A stretch of DNA of 64,000 bases, taken from positions 8,060,001 through 8,124,000 of the forward strand of contig NZ_CP031194.1 of assembly GCF_003344965.1 (NCBI RefSeq), written 5' to 3'. Of the stretch, positions 26,099 to 35,216 are shown piece after piece. Origin of the DNA: Streptomyces paludis (GTDB lineage: Bacteria; Actinomycetota; Actinomycetes; Streptomycetales; Streptomycetaceae). Position numbers and translations under genes: made by a program. Under the pieces are notes generated by a model. The model saw only the letters and a program-made list of their open reading frames with translations. It was not told the DNA's origin and ran no database searches. Numbering within the stretch: position 1 is the first letter of the stretch; every line of letters begins with the position of its first letter.

Positions 26099-29000
26099 GT
26101 GGACAGAGCGGAAGCCGCGCGGACGATTCCGTACCACCCGGTCCCGGCGCGGGGGCTGGTGGCGCGGACCGCCGTACTGGCCACGGCCCTGACCGCGCTG
26201 CTGGCGGGGACGCTCGCGTCGGCCCCCGGCGCGGTCGCCGACTCCGGGGTTGACCCGCGGCCCCGGAGCGCGGCGGAGGCGCTTCGGCCGGTCGCGCCGC
26301 CGCCCGCGAGCGCCGGCGCGGGCGCGCCGCGCGCCCCCGGGGCCGCCGAGGACGGCGCCGACGGGATCGAGACCGCGCGCTCCTCCCGGCCCGTCGCCCC
26401 CGGCGTCCGGCTCACCTCGTACGACCGCCTCGAAGCCGGCGCGTGGCTGCGCGTGCACACCCTCGCCGTGGATCTCGCGGCCGGCGCGGGCGTCGACCAT
26501 CTCTCCACGGGGCGCGTCTCGGACCGCCGCCCGGTCTCGGAACTCGCCGCCGGGCACGACCCGGGGCCCGGCCGCCGTACGGTCGCCGCGATCAACGGGG
26601 ACTTCTTCGCCATCAACGAGTCGGGCGCGCCGCAGGGCCCCGCCCTCGCGGCCGGCCGCCTCGTCCAGTCGGCGGGGGCGGGCGCCGAACGGGCCGTCGG
26701 TATCGGCCCGGGGAACGCGGGCCGTCTCCTGCGGCTCTACTTCGACGGTACGGTGACGCTCCCCTCGGGCCCGCGTCCGCTCGCCGCGTACAACGCGGCC
26801 AGGGTGCCCGCAGGCGGTATCGGCGCCTACACGGCCGGCTGGGGCGCCGCCGACCGCGCGTTCACCGTGGACCGGGCCGCCCCGGTCACCGAGGCGGCCG
26901 TACGGGACGGCCGGGTCCGGTCCGTGACGGACCGTCCGGGCACGGGCCCCGTCGAGCCGGGCACCACCGTCCTCATCGGCCGGGAAGCGGGCGCGCGGGC
27001 GCTCGCCGCGCTGCGGCCCGGTGACCCCGTCGCGCTGGAGTACCGGCCGCGCACCGACGGCGGGCCGCTGCCCCGGACCGCTGTCGGCGGCCGTGAGCTG
27101 CTGGTGGTGGACGGTGTGGCCCAGCGCCACGAGGGCGAGGGCAACAACACCGCCGCGTCGCGCACCGCCGTCGGCTTCTCCCGCGACGGCTCCCTGATGC
27201 AGGTGATCACGGTCGACGGCCGGCAGGCCGACAGCGGCGGGGTCACCCTGACCGAGCTGGGGCTGATGATGCGCCGGGCGGGCGCCCACAACGCGCTGAA
27301 CCTCGACGGCGGCGGCTCGGCCACCCTCGTCGCCCGCGCCCCCGGCGGCACCGCCCTGAGCGTCGTGAACAGCCCGTCCGACGGCGGCGAGCGCCCGGTC
27401 CCCAACGGGCTCGCCATCACCGCCCCGGCCGGCGGCGGACGCCTCGCGGGCTTCCGCGTCGAGACCCGTACGCCCCCGGCCGGTGCGCCGACCGCCGACC
27501 CCGTGAAGGGCGGCCACCCGGAGCGGGTCTTCCCCGGGCTGACGCGCCGGCTCGTCGCCACGGGCTACGACGAGACATACGGACCGGCGGCCGGAGCGCC
27601 GCGCTGGCGCGTCGTACGGCCCTCGGTGGGCCGGGTCGACGGCGGCGGGGTGTTCACCGCGCGGACCGGCGGCACCACGGAGGTACGCGCGGAGCGGGGG
27701 CCCGCCGGCGGCGGTACGGAGCTGACGGTGCTCGACCCGCTCGCCCGGCTGCTGCCGACCACCGAGCGGGTGGCCCTCGCCGACGCGGCGGCGACCGGCA
27801 CCTTCGGCTTCGTCGGTCTCGACGCGCACGGCGCCAGTGCCCCGGTCGAACCCGCCGACGTCACACTCGACTACGACCGCGCGCTGTTCTCCGTGGCCGA
27901 CGACGGACACGGTTCCTTCACCGTACGGGCCCCGGCCGGCGGCGCGGGACGGATCACGGCGACGGTGGCCGGAGTCACGGCCGTCCTGGCGGTCACCGTC
28001 GGACTCGAAGAGCGGCCGGTGGCCGGCTTCGACGACGCGGCCTCCTGGACCTTCCGCCAGGCGCGCGCGGCCGGTTCGGTGTCGGCCACCCCCGACGGGC
28101 ACACCGGCCCCGGGCTCACCCTCACGTACGACTTCACCCGGTCCACCGCCAACCGCGCCGCCTACGCGTACCCGCCGAGGCCGCTTCCGGTGCCGGGGCG
28201 TCCGCAGTCCTTCACGCTCTGGATCAAGGGAGACGGCCGGGGCGCCTGGCCCACGCTGCACCTCAAGGACGCGGCCGGCTCGGACCAGTTGCTGCGCGGC
28301 CCGTACCTCACCTGGACCGGCTGGCGGCGGGTGACGTTCGCCGTACCCCCGGTGGCCGCCGCGCCGCTGAGCATCGAGCGCTTCTATCTCGCGGAGACCG
28401 CCGCCGACCGCCAGTACTCCGGCGCGGTCACCGTGGACGAGCTGACGGCGTGGGTACCGCCCGCCGTGGAACTGCCCGGACCGGACCGCCCGGCCGGTCC
28501 GCTGATCGGTACGGCGGCCCGCACGGCGAGCCGCGACTGGCGGTTCGCGCTGATGTCCGACGCGCAGTTCGTCGCCCGGGACCCGGACAGCGCGATCGTG
28601 GCGCGGGCCCGCCGCACCCTGCGCGAGATCCGGGCGGCGAAGCCGGACTTCCTGATCGTCAACGGCGATCTCGTGGACGAGGGCGCGCCCGAGGACCTCG
28701 ACTTCGCCCACGCCCTGCTGACGGCGGAGCTGGGGGACGCGCTGCCCTGGTACTACGTACCGGGCAACCACGAGGTGATGGGCGGTTCCATCGACCGGTT
28801 CGTGGCGCGCTTCGGTCCCGCCCAGCGGGTCTTCGACCACCGCGGCACCCGGCTCCTGACGCTCGACACCTCCCGGCTGACCCTGCGCGGCGGCGGTCTC
28901 GCCCAGATCCGGGCGGTACGCGACCAGCTCGACGCGGCGGTCCGGGACGACCGGGTGGGCGCGGTCCTCGTCGTCACCCACGTACCGCCGCGCGATCCGA

Positions 29001-29722
29001 CCGGACAGCGGGCCAGTGAGCTGGGGGACCGCAAGGAGGCGGCCCTGCTGGAGCGGTGGCTCGCGGACTTCCGCCGGACGACGGGCAAGGGCGCCGCCCT
29101 CATCGGCGGCCACGCCGGGGTGTTCGACGCCTCGCGGGTGGACGGGGTGCCGTATCTGGTCAACGGCAACGCGGGGAAGGCCCCGGCGGGACCGGCCGGC
29201 CGGGGCGGCTTCACGGGCTGGTCGCTGGTCGGGGTGGACCGGGTGACCCGTGCGCGGTGGACGGACGCGCGGCTGCGGCCGTGGCGCGGCGGGCCCGACT
29301 GGCTCTCCGTACAGACGCGGGCGCACACGGACGGGCTGACCCTGACGGCGCCGCCGGTCCTGGCGGCGGGCGCGGACGCGCGCGTCACGGCGACGGTCAC
29401 CCAGGGGACCGGCGCGGACGCGCGGGCGGTACCGGCGGCCTTCCCGCTCAGCGCCGACTGGACCGGCTCCCGCTCCCTGCGTATCGGCTCCCGGAGCGGT
29501 GCCCGCCCGCACCACACGGCGGTCTTCGACCCGGCCACCGGCATCCTCACCGCGCTGCGCCCCGGCCGGGTCACGCTGGCGGTGACGGTCGGCGGCGTGA
29601 CCCGGCGGGCGGACATCCGGATCGCGGCGACTTCGGAACGGGGCGTCCCGCGCCCGCCCGATACTTTGGTCGGCCCGCTCGCTGCCGATGGCCGATTGCG
29701 GCTCCTGACAAGCCGTTTCTAG
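26099..29722 (+). CDS. Large secreted phosphodiester glycosidase / metallophosphoesterase protein
   Basis: 1,207 residues. Signal peptide (about 20-48, ending APGAVADS); NAGPA-type phosphodiester glycosidase domain (about 120-430: AAINGDFFAINESGAPQGPAL ... SRTAVGFSRDG ... ALNLDGGGSATLV); Ig/Big-like spacer; a jelly-roll carbohydrate-binding-like region (about 640-800); calcineurin-type phosphoesterase domain (about 820-1060) with LMSDAQF, VNGDLVDEG, VPGNHEVMGG, VVTHVPP and GGHAGVF; then a C-terminal Big-like domain. In the phosphoesterase, two metal ligands differ from the consensus (D-x-H is D-A-Q; GHxH is GHAG). Start GTG 26099 after GGGGAGAAG. Probable role: trimming of phospho-linked cell-wall glycans or teichoic-acid-like polymers; substrate inferred. 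Confidence 0.75.
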   Translation: MDRAEAARTIPYHPVPARGLVARTAVLATALTALLAGTLASAPGAVADSGVDPRPRSAAEALRPVAPPPASAGAGAPRAPGAAEDGADGIETARSSRPVAPGVRLTSYDRLEAGAWLRVHTLAVDLAAGAGVDHLSTGRVSDRRPVSELAAGHDPGPGRRTVAAINGDFFAINESGAPQGPALAAGRLVQSAGAGAERAVGIGPGNAGRLLRLYFDGTVTLPSGPRPLAAYNAARVPAGGIGAYTAGWGAADRAFTVDRAAPVTEAAVRDGRVRSVTDRPGTGPVEPGTTVLIGREAGARALAALRPGDPVALEYRPRTDGGPLPRTAVGGRELLVVDGVAQRHEGEGNNTAASRTAVGFSRDGSLMQVITVDGRQADSGGVTLTELGLMMRRAGAHNALNLDGGGSATLVARAPGGTALSVVNSPSDGGERPVPNGLAITAPAGGGRLAGFRVETRTPPAGAPTADPVKGGHPERVFPGLTRRLVATGYDETYGPAAGAPRWRVVRPSVGRVDGGGVFTARTGGTTEVRAERGPAGGGTELTVLDPLARLLPTTERVALADAAATGTFGFVGLDAHGASAPVEPADVTLDYDRALFSVADDGHGSFTVRAPAGGAGRITATVAGVTAVLAVTVGLEERPVAGFDDAASWTFRQARAAGSVSATPDGHTGPGLTLTYDFTRSTANRAAYAYPPRPLPVPGRPQSFTLWIKGDGRGAWPTLHLKDAAGSDQLLRGPYLTWTGWRRVTFAVPPVAAAPLSIERFYLAETAADRQYSGAVTVDELTAWVPPAVELPGPDRPAGPLIGTAARTASRDWRFALMSDAQFVARDPDSAIVARARRTLREIRAAKPDFLIVNGDLVDEGAPEDLDFAHALLTAELGDALPWYYVPGNHEVMGGSIDRFVARFGPAQRVFDHRGTRLLTLDTSRLTLRGGGLAQIRAVRDQLDAAVRDDRVGAVLVVTHVPPRDPTGQRASELGDRKEAALLERWLADFRRTTGKGAALIGGHAGVFDASRVDGVPYLVNGNAGKAPAGPAGRGGFTGWSLVGVDRVTRARWTDARLRPWRGGPDWLSVQTRAHTDGLTLTAPPVLAAGADARVTATVTQGTGADARAVPAAFPLSADWTGSRSLRIGSRSGARPHHTAVFDPATGILTALRPGRVTLAVTVGGVTRRADIRIAATSERGVPRPPDTLVGPLAADGRLRLLTSRF

Positions 29723-29731
29723 CCTTCACGG

Positions 29732-29956
29732 GTGAAGACCTTCCTCGGATTCCTGTCCTTTCTTCTGCTCTCCCAAGGAGTGGGTGGCGTGCTGTACGAG
29801 TTGACCGGCGGCTGGTTCAGGCTCTGGTCGGTGGTGTCACGGAACGACCTCTTCGACGGGTACGAGACCGCGGTGAGCATCGCCCTGATCGTGGCGGGCA
29901 TCGCGGTGGGCGCGGCGGCCTCGGCGGTGTCCACGGCCCGCAGGGGCCGGGTGTAG
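29732..29956 (+). CDS. Small two-helix membrane protein, unknown function
   Basis: 74 residues with hydrophobic helices at about 3-22 and 44-66, and a basic C-terminus (STARRGRV), consistent with an integral membrane protein with its tail in the cytosol. GTG 29732 starts 9 bases after the large secreted protein's stop, so it may be cotranscribed with it. No recognised family. Confidence 0.6.
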   Translation: MKTFLGFLSFLLLSQGVGGVLYELTGGWFRLWSVVSRNDLFDGYETAVSIALIVAGIAVGAAASAVSTARRGRV

Positions 29957-30039
29957 CGCGGGCGGCCCCCGGGCGGCGGCGGTACGTTGAAGCGACGGGC
30001 GCGAGACCGGTTCACCGCGAGCGGAAGGGCGTTCCCCTC

Positions 30040-31008
30040 ATGAAAACCGTGGCACTCGGATCGCAGGGCCTCACCGTCTCCGCCGAGGGGCTGGGCGCGA
30101 TGGGCATGAGCGTCTGGTACGGCCCGCGCGACGAGCGGGAGGCCGTCGCCACGCTCAACCGGGCCGTGGACATCGGGGTCACCTTCATCGACACGGCCGA
30201 GGCGTACGGCCCGTTCGAGAACGAGAAGCTGATCGGCCGCGCCCTCGGCAAACGACGTCACGAGATCACCCTCGCCACGAAGTTCGCCACCGAGTTCGAC
30301 GACGACGGCACGGCCCACGGGCTCAACGGCGGTGCCGCGTACGCGCACCGCGCGGTGGACCGCTCGCTGCGCCATCTCGGTACGGATGTCATCGACCTCT
30401 ACTACCTGCACCGCGTCGACCCCCGGGTGCCGGTGGAGGAGAGCGTCGGGGCGATGGCCGAGATGGTCCGGGCCGGGAAGGTCCGCCACATCGGGCTCTC
30501 GGAGGCCACCCCCGACCAGATCCGCCGGGCCCACGCGGTCCATCCGCTGACCGCGCTCCAGTCGGAGTATTCGCTGTTCAGCCGGGACGTGGAGCACAAC
30601 ACGGTGCTGGCGACGGTACGGGAACTGGGCATCGGGTTCGTCGCGTTCTCCCCGCTGGGCCGGGGCTTTCTCTCCGGGAAGATCACCCGTCGCGACGACC
30701 TCGCCCCGGACGACGCCCGCCGCGGGCTGCCCCGGTTCACCGAGGAGAACATCGCGGCGAACCTGGCGGTCGTCCACAAGGTCACCGAGCTGGCCGCGGC
30801 CAAGGGCGTCACCCCGACACAGCTCACGCTGGCCTGGCTGCTGGCCCAGGACGTCGTTCCCATCCCCGGCACCAAGCGGCGCACCTACCTCGAACACAAC
30901 GCGGAGGCCGCCGAGATCCACCTCGGCGCCGAGGATCTGGCGGCGATCGACGCGGCGGCGCCGCACGGCATCGCGGCGGGCGCCCGGGAGCGCCCGCCGC
31001 ACACCTGA
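30040..31008 (+). CDS. Aldo/keto reductase
   Basis: 322-residue NADPH-dependent oxidoreductase of the AKR superfamily (AKR13/YakC-like). Catalytic tetrad visible as Asp in FIDTAEAYG, Tyr in EAYG, Lys in LATKF and His in YYLHRVD; cofactor-binding C-terminal motif PIPGTKRRTYLEHNAEA. Start ATG 30040 after GCGGAAGGG. Stands alone; the physiological substrate is not evident. Confidence 0.9.
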   Translation: MKTVALGSQGLTVSAEGLGAMGMSVWYGPRDEREAVATLNRAVDIGVTFIDTAEAYGPFENEKLIGRALGKRRHEITLATKFATEFDDDGTAHGLNGGAAYAHRAVDRSLRHLGTDVIDLYYLHRVDPRVPVEESVGAMAEMVRAGKVRHIGLSEATPDQIRRAHAVHPLTALQSEYSLFSRDVEHNTVLATVRELGIGFVAFSPLGRGFLSGKITRRDDLAPDDARRGLPRFTEENIAANLAVVHKVTELAAAKGVTPTQLTLAWLLAQDVVPIPGTKRRTYLEHNAEAAEIHLGAEDLAAIDAAAPHGIAAGARERPPHT

Positions 31009-31060
31009 CCCCGCTTCACCTCTCCCCGGCTCGTATCTTCCCGGCTGACCTCTCCCCGGC

Positions 31061-32083
31061 TCAGGGCTCCTCGGGGAGCCGGAGCGTCCCGTCCGGCCCT
31101 CGTACGTCGCGGATGATCCGCGGCTCTCCGACCGGATTCCCCCGCGGATCGACCGTCAGGGCGACCGCGTGATCGCCCGCGCAGCGGCGTCCGTCCGCCC
31201 GGGGCGCGTCGCAGAACGTCACATGACCGGTCATCCGGTCGACGGTCCCGGGCTTCAGCCACCAGATCCCCGAGGCCGTGCCCGGCTCGGCCGACGGCTC
31301 GACGGAGCGCAGCCAGGCACCGACCGCCTCCGTCACGGTGCTGTCGAACGCCCGGCCGTCCGCGTAGGGCCTGCTGAGGTAGGCACGCCCGGAGCGGGGA
31401 TCGGCCCGGCCGTCGCGCACGGTGTACGAGGCGGTGTAGTACGGCCGCCCGGCCAGCGCGGCCAGCAGCTCGCCGCCGGACAGCCGGAGCACGGTGGGCA
31501 GCGCGGTGTTCCCGGCCGGCAGGGCGGCGGCCGCCTCGGGGGCGGCGATGTGCACGGAGACCGACCCGGTGGCGTCCGGGGCCCAGGCCGCGACACATGT
31601 CCCGAGGTCCGCGAGGATCCGGGTGACCGTGGCGTTGGCCGGCTCCGCGACCACCCAGGGGGTCCACGTACCACCACCGGGGCGCACCCCGACGACCTCG
31701 TACCCGCACCCGGCGAACGCGGCCCGCATCGCGCGCAGCGCCTCGGCCCGCTGCCGGCCGGCCGCGATCGCCTCGGCCAGCCGGGCGCCGCACTCCTCGC
31801 CGCCGCAGCCGCCGGCCTCGGCGTCGACCCGCAGCGTCACGGCCGCGTCCGGGTCGTCGGCCAGCGAGAACGTGATCTCGGACCCGGCCGCCGCCGGGAA
31901 CAGGGTGCGCGCCGCGACCACGTCGAGCAGCCCGGGGTAGTGCTCCCCGGCCGCCTTCTCCGCGAGCTGCCGGTCGCTCTTCGTGGAGACCACGCCGCAG
32001 CCGCCGAGCGCCAGCGCGACCGCGCACACCAGCACCCCGCCGACCGCGCCGCCCGGCCACCATCGCTGTCGTGCACGCCCCAT
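31061..32083 (-). CDS. Putative lipoprotein, unknown function
   Basis: 340 residues with a lipoprotein signal (GGVLVCAVALALGGCG, Cys near residue 29), then a soluble domain with four further Cys in two local pairs (GGCGGEECG) and scattered Cys in the C-terminal half (VTFCDAPRADGRRC), suggesting disulfides outside the membrane. No catalytic motif recognised. ATG 32083 has a purine-rich upstream region. Similar hypothetical lipoproteins occur in Streptomyces. Confidence 0.65.
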   Translation of the reverse strand: MGRARQRWWPGGAVGGVLVCAVALALGGCGVVSTKSDRQLAEKAAGEHYPGLLDVVAARTLFPAAAGSEITFSLADDPDAAVTLRVDAEAGGCGGEECGARLAEAIAAGRQRAEALRAMRAAFAGCGYEVVGVRPGGGTWTPWVVAEPANATVTRILADLGTCVAAWAPDATGSVSVHIAAPEAAAALPAGNTALPTVLRLSGGELLAALAGRPYYTASYTVRDGRADPRSGRAYLSRPYADGRAFDSTVTEAVGAWLRSVEPSAEPGTASGIWWLKPGTVDRMTGHVTFCDAPRADGRRCAGDHAVALTVDPRGNPVGEPRIIRDVRGPDGTLRLPEEP

Positions 32084-32203
32084 GATCCCGCCCCCGCTGT
32101 CCCGCCGCCGTACTGTCCGATGAGCTGACATTCGTGACGATAGGCAGCGGCCTGGGCCGGCCGGATGAGTACACCTACTCAGCTCATCGCCACCGCGGCG
32201 CGC

Positions 32204-33064
32204 TCAGAGCGCGCCGAACGCCCGGGCGTGGTCCCGGGCCCAGACGCGGTACGGGGTCGCCGGGCGGCCCAGAAGGCGCGTCAGATCCGGTTCCACGCCC
32301 GCCTTCGCGCCGGTGCCCTGCCGGACGGCGCTCTCCATCAGGGCGTCCGCCACCGGAGCCGGGAAGCGGGCGAGCAGGGCCCGGTGGGCCTGGTCACGGT
32401 CCAGGGGCTCCAGACGCAGCGGGCGGTTCAGTACATCGGAGAGGACGGCGAGCTGCTCGGCGGCGCCCAGGGCGGCCGGTCCGGTGAGGGCGTGTGCCCG
32501 GCCCGGGGCACCGGGGGCGGGGCCGGTGAGCGACAGCGCGGCGGCGTCCGCGATGTCGCGCGGGTCCACGGTCGCGTTGGCCGAGGCCCCGTCGAAGACC
32601 CGCACGACCCCCTCCGCGCGGATCGACCGCGCCCAGCCCAGCGTGTTGGACATGAAGGACCGCGGACGCAGGAACGTACAGCCGATCCCCGACGCCCGCA
32701 GCACCTCCTCGCAGGACCGCTGCCAGCGGGTGATCAGATCGGTCGCGTCCGGCTCGGCCACCGCCCGCGCGGACAGCTTCACCACATGGCGCACGCCCCG
32801 GGCGCGCGCCGCGGCGGCGAACCGCTCGTCGTGCTCCGGGGCCAGCGGATCGGCCGTCACCAGCAGCGCCGCCCTGACACCGGTCAGCGCGGCCGACAGA
32901 CTCGTGGCATCGCCGAAGTCGCCGCCCACCACCTCGGTCCCGGGACCCGCGAGGGCCGCGGCTCGACGGGGGTCGCGGGCGAGCAGCCGGACCGGTTCGC
33001 CGGTGCGCAGCCGCCGCGCCACCAGCCCTCCGACGGTGCCGGTGACACCGGTCAACAGGATCAT
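32204..33064 (-). CDS. NmrA-like NAD(P)-binding protein
   Basis: 286 residues. N-terminal Rossmann motif ILLTGVTGTVGGLVARRL, then RLLARDPRRAAAL (NADP-type Arg), VKLSARAV and the TFLRPRSFMSNTL region typical of the atypical SDR/NmrA group. Members act as redox sensors or reductases; no catalytic Tyr-Lys pair is clear. ATG 33064 follows GGAGGA. Divergent from rppA across a 300-base region. Confidence 0.82.
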   Translation of the reverse strand: MILLTGVTGTVGGLVARRLRTGEPVRLLARDPRRAAALAGPGTEVVGGDFGDATSLSAALTGVRAALLVTADPLAPEHDERFAAAARARGVRHVVKLSARAVAEPDATDLITRWQRSCEEVLRASGIGCTFLRPRSFMSNTLGWARSIRAEGVVRVFDGASANATVDPRDIADAAALSLTGPAPGAPGRAHALTGPAALGAAEQLAVLSDVLNRPLRLEPLDRDQAHRALLARFPAPVADALMESAVRQGTGAKAGVEPDLTRLLGRPATPYRVWARDHARAFGAL

Positions 33065-33330
33065 CGCTCGCGTCCTCCCGCGCTCTCCTCCGTACCGCCG
33101 TGTCACACCTCTGTGCGCCGCGGCCCGCCCGGCACCCCCTGAACGGACGATACGGCCCCGACCTTCCCCTACGTTCCGTAGTCGCACCGGGCGGCCCGGA
33201 CGCTCCCTCAGCTGCCGCGCCCGGGCCGCGCACCGCTCGCCGGAGGGCCCGCCGGGGAGCCCGTACCCCCCTCTTCCAGCGGACCGTCCCGGGTTGCGGG
33301 GTGGTGGGCCATCCGTGAGTGTGGGCCGCA

Positions 33331-33343
33331 GTTCACAGTGAAC
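33331..33343 (+). promoter_or_regulatory. 13-bp palindrome in the rppA leader
   Basis: GTTCACAGTGAAC is a perfect 6-1-6 dyad ending 8 bases before the rppA ribosome site (AAGGAG, 33352-33357). Its position suits an operator for an unidentified regulator. The rest of 33065-33330 shows no other clear signal. Confidence 0.5.
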
Positions 33344-33364
33344 ACCAATGAAGGAGAGCGTGTC

Positions 33365-34489
33365 GTGGCGACTCTGTGTAAACCCGCGGTCTCGGTTCCC
33401 GAACATGTGATCACCATGGAGGACACACTCGCTCTCGCCCGCTCGCTCCACGCCGACCACCCGCAACTGCCCCTCGCGCTGCGGCTGATCGAGAACACCG
33501 GTGTCACCAAGCGCCATATCGTCCAGCCCATCGAGGAGACGCTCAGACACCCCGGCTTCGAGGACCGGAACGTGCTCTACGAGGCCGAGGCGAAGGCCCG
33601 GGTGCCCGAGGTCGTGCGGCGCGCCCTGGACCACGCCGAGCTGCGGCCCGCGGACATCGACATGATCGTGTACGTCTCGTGCACCGGGTTCATGATGCCG
33701 TCCCTGACCGCCTGGATGATCAACACGATGGGGTTCCCCGGCCACACCCGCCAGCTGCCGATCGCCCAGCTCGGCTGCGCGGCGGGCGGCGCGGCCATCA
33801 ACCGGGCGCACGACTTCTGCCGGGCGTACCCCGGCTCGAACGTCCTCATCGTGGCGTGCGAGTTCTGCTCGCTCTGCTACCAGCCCACCGACCTCGGTGT
33901 CGGCTCGCTGCTCTCCAACGGACTCTTCGGCGACGCGGTCGCCGCCGCCGTCGTCCGGGGGGAGGGCGGCACGGGCATCACGATGGAGCGCAACGGCTCC
34001 CACCTCGTGCCCGACACCACGGACTGGATCGCCTACAGCGTCCGTGCCACCGGCTTCCACTTCCTGCTGGACAAGCGGGTGCCCACCACCATGGAACCGC
34101 TGGCGCCCGCCCTGCGCACCATGGCCGACCAGCACGGCTGGGACGCCACCGGGCTCGACTTCTACATCATCCACGCCGGCGGCCCCCGGATCCTCGACGA
34201 CCTCAGCCACTTCCTCGCGGTGCCGCCCGAGGCGTTCCGCTTCAGCCGCGGCACCCTCACCGAGTACGGCAACATCGCCAGCGCGGTCGTCCTGGACGCG
34301 GTGCGCAGGCTCTTCGACGAGGGCGCCGTGGGCGACGGCGCGCGCGGTATCGTCGCCGGCTTCGGCCCCGGGATCACCGCCGAGATGGCGCTGGGACGCT
34401 GGACCTCCTCCGGGGGCGCGGTGAGCGCCGCCATGAGGGACCGCCAGATCCTGACCGGCGCGGGCCGCAGCCCGGAACGGGTGAGCTGA
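33365..34489 (+). CDS. rppA: 1,3,6,8-tetrahydroxynaphthalene synthase (type III PKS)
   Basis: 374 residues, homodimeric type III polyketide synthase. It condenses five malonyl-CoA into tetrahydroxynaphthalene, precursor of flaviolin and HPQ melanin. Long identical stretches with known RppA proteins: MPSLTAWMINTMGF, the nucleophile region IAQLGCAAGGAAINRAHDF (catalytic Cys), CSLCYQPTD, and IIHAGGPRILDDL and EYGNIASAVV carrying the catalytic His and Asn. GTG 33365 follows AAGGAG with seven-base spacing. A cupin gene lies 181 bases downstream. Confidence 0.95.
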   Translation: MATLCKPAVSVPEHVITMEDTLALARSLHADHPQLPLALRLIENTGVTKRHIVQPIEETLRHPGFEDRNVLYEAEAKARVPEVVRRALDHAELRPADIDMIVYVSCTGFMMPSLTAWMINTMGFPGHTRQLPIAQLGCAAGGAAINRAHDFCRAYPGSNVLIVACEFCSLCYQPTDLGVGSLLSNGLFGDAVAAAVVRGEGGTGITMERNGSHLVPDTTDWIAYSVRATGFHFLLDKRVPTTMEPLAPALRTMADQHGWDATGLDFYIIHAGGPRILDDLSHFLAVPPEAFRFSRGTLTEYGNIASAVVLDAVRRLFDEGAVGDGARGIVAGFGPGITAEMALGRWTSSGGAVSAAMRDRQILTGAGRSPERVS

Positions 34490-34670
34490 GCCGGGTGCGC
34501 GGCGTACGCGGGGCGTGCGGGGTGCTCGGTCCGGGCGGTCCGGGCCGGAGCCCGCTCCCGCCGCGACACACTCCGGCGGGTCCTTCGCGCCCGGTCCGGC
34601 CGGGGCGATCATGAGCGCGCGCCGAACGGGCACCGGCCGGCCGCCACCCACTCACCGTCCAGGAGACCGA

Positions 34671-35201
34671 ATGACCCAGCTGGCGCGGCCCGAGGGACTG
34701 ATCGTCCCCCCGGGCGGGGGCAACACCATCCGCACACCGGCCCAGCAGGTGACCTTCAAGGTCACCGGGGAGCACTCCCGGGTCTCCTCCAGCTTCGAGG
34801 TGATCGTGCCGCCGGGCTTCGACGTCGGCGCCCACCGGCATGTGCGCAGCGAGGAGCTGTTCTACGTACTCGACGGCGAACTGGACGTACTGGCCTTCGA
34901 ACCGAGGGTACGGACCGACGACTGGCGCCACTGGGAGTCCGAGTCCGGCCTGACGGCGGTACGGGCCACCCCCGGCACCGTCATCGTCGTACCGCCGGGC
35001 TGTCCGCACGCGTTCGCCAACCGGACCGGACAGCCCGTGAAGATGTTCTTCCAGGCGTCCCCGCCCTCCGACCACGAGCGGTACTTCGAGGAGCTGCTCG
35101 ACATCCTCAAGGACGGCGGCGCCCCGGACCCGGCGGCGATCGCCGATCTCCGGGTGCGCTACGACATCGAGCAGCTCACCCCGCTGCGCCACGACCCCTG
35201 A
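34671..35201 (+). CDS. Cupin protein, probable MomA-like quinone-forming monooxygenase
   Basis: 176 residues, single cupin domain: VPPGFDVGAHRHVRSEELFYVLDGELDV (motif 1, with His-x-His and Glu) and GTVIVVPPGCPHAFANRTGQP (motif 2, with His). Cupin MomA next to rppA is known to oxidise tetrahydroxynaphthalene to flaviolin in Streptomyces. Here the gene is directly after rppA, so the same step is likely; no cytochrome P450 follows, unlike the S. coelicolor locus. ATG 34671 after AGGAGA. Confidence 0.78.
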   Translation: MTQLARPEGLIVPPGGGNTIRTPAQQVTFKVTGEHSRVSSSFEVIVPPGFDVGAHRHVRSEELFYVLDGELDVLAFEPRVRTDDWRHWESESGLTAVRATPGTVIVVPPGCPHAFANRTGQPVKMFFQASPPSDHERYFEELLDILKDGGAPDPAAIADLRVRYDIEQLTPLRHDP

Positions 35202-35216
35202 AGGGACTGCCGGCCG

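Noticed and set aside
24323..29515. 1,730-codon open frame on the minus strand
   Set aside because: It is antisense to the PP2C and large phosphoesterase genes. Its sequence is Arg/Gly/Pro/Ala-rich with no domain, as expected from high-GC shadow frames.
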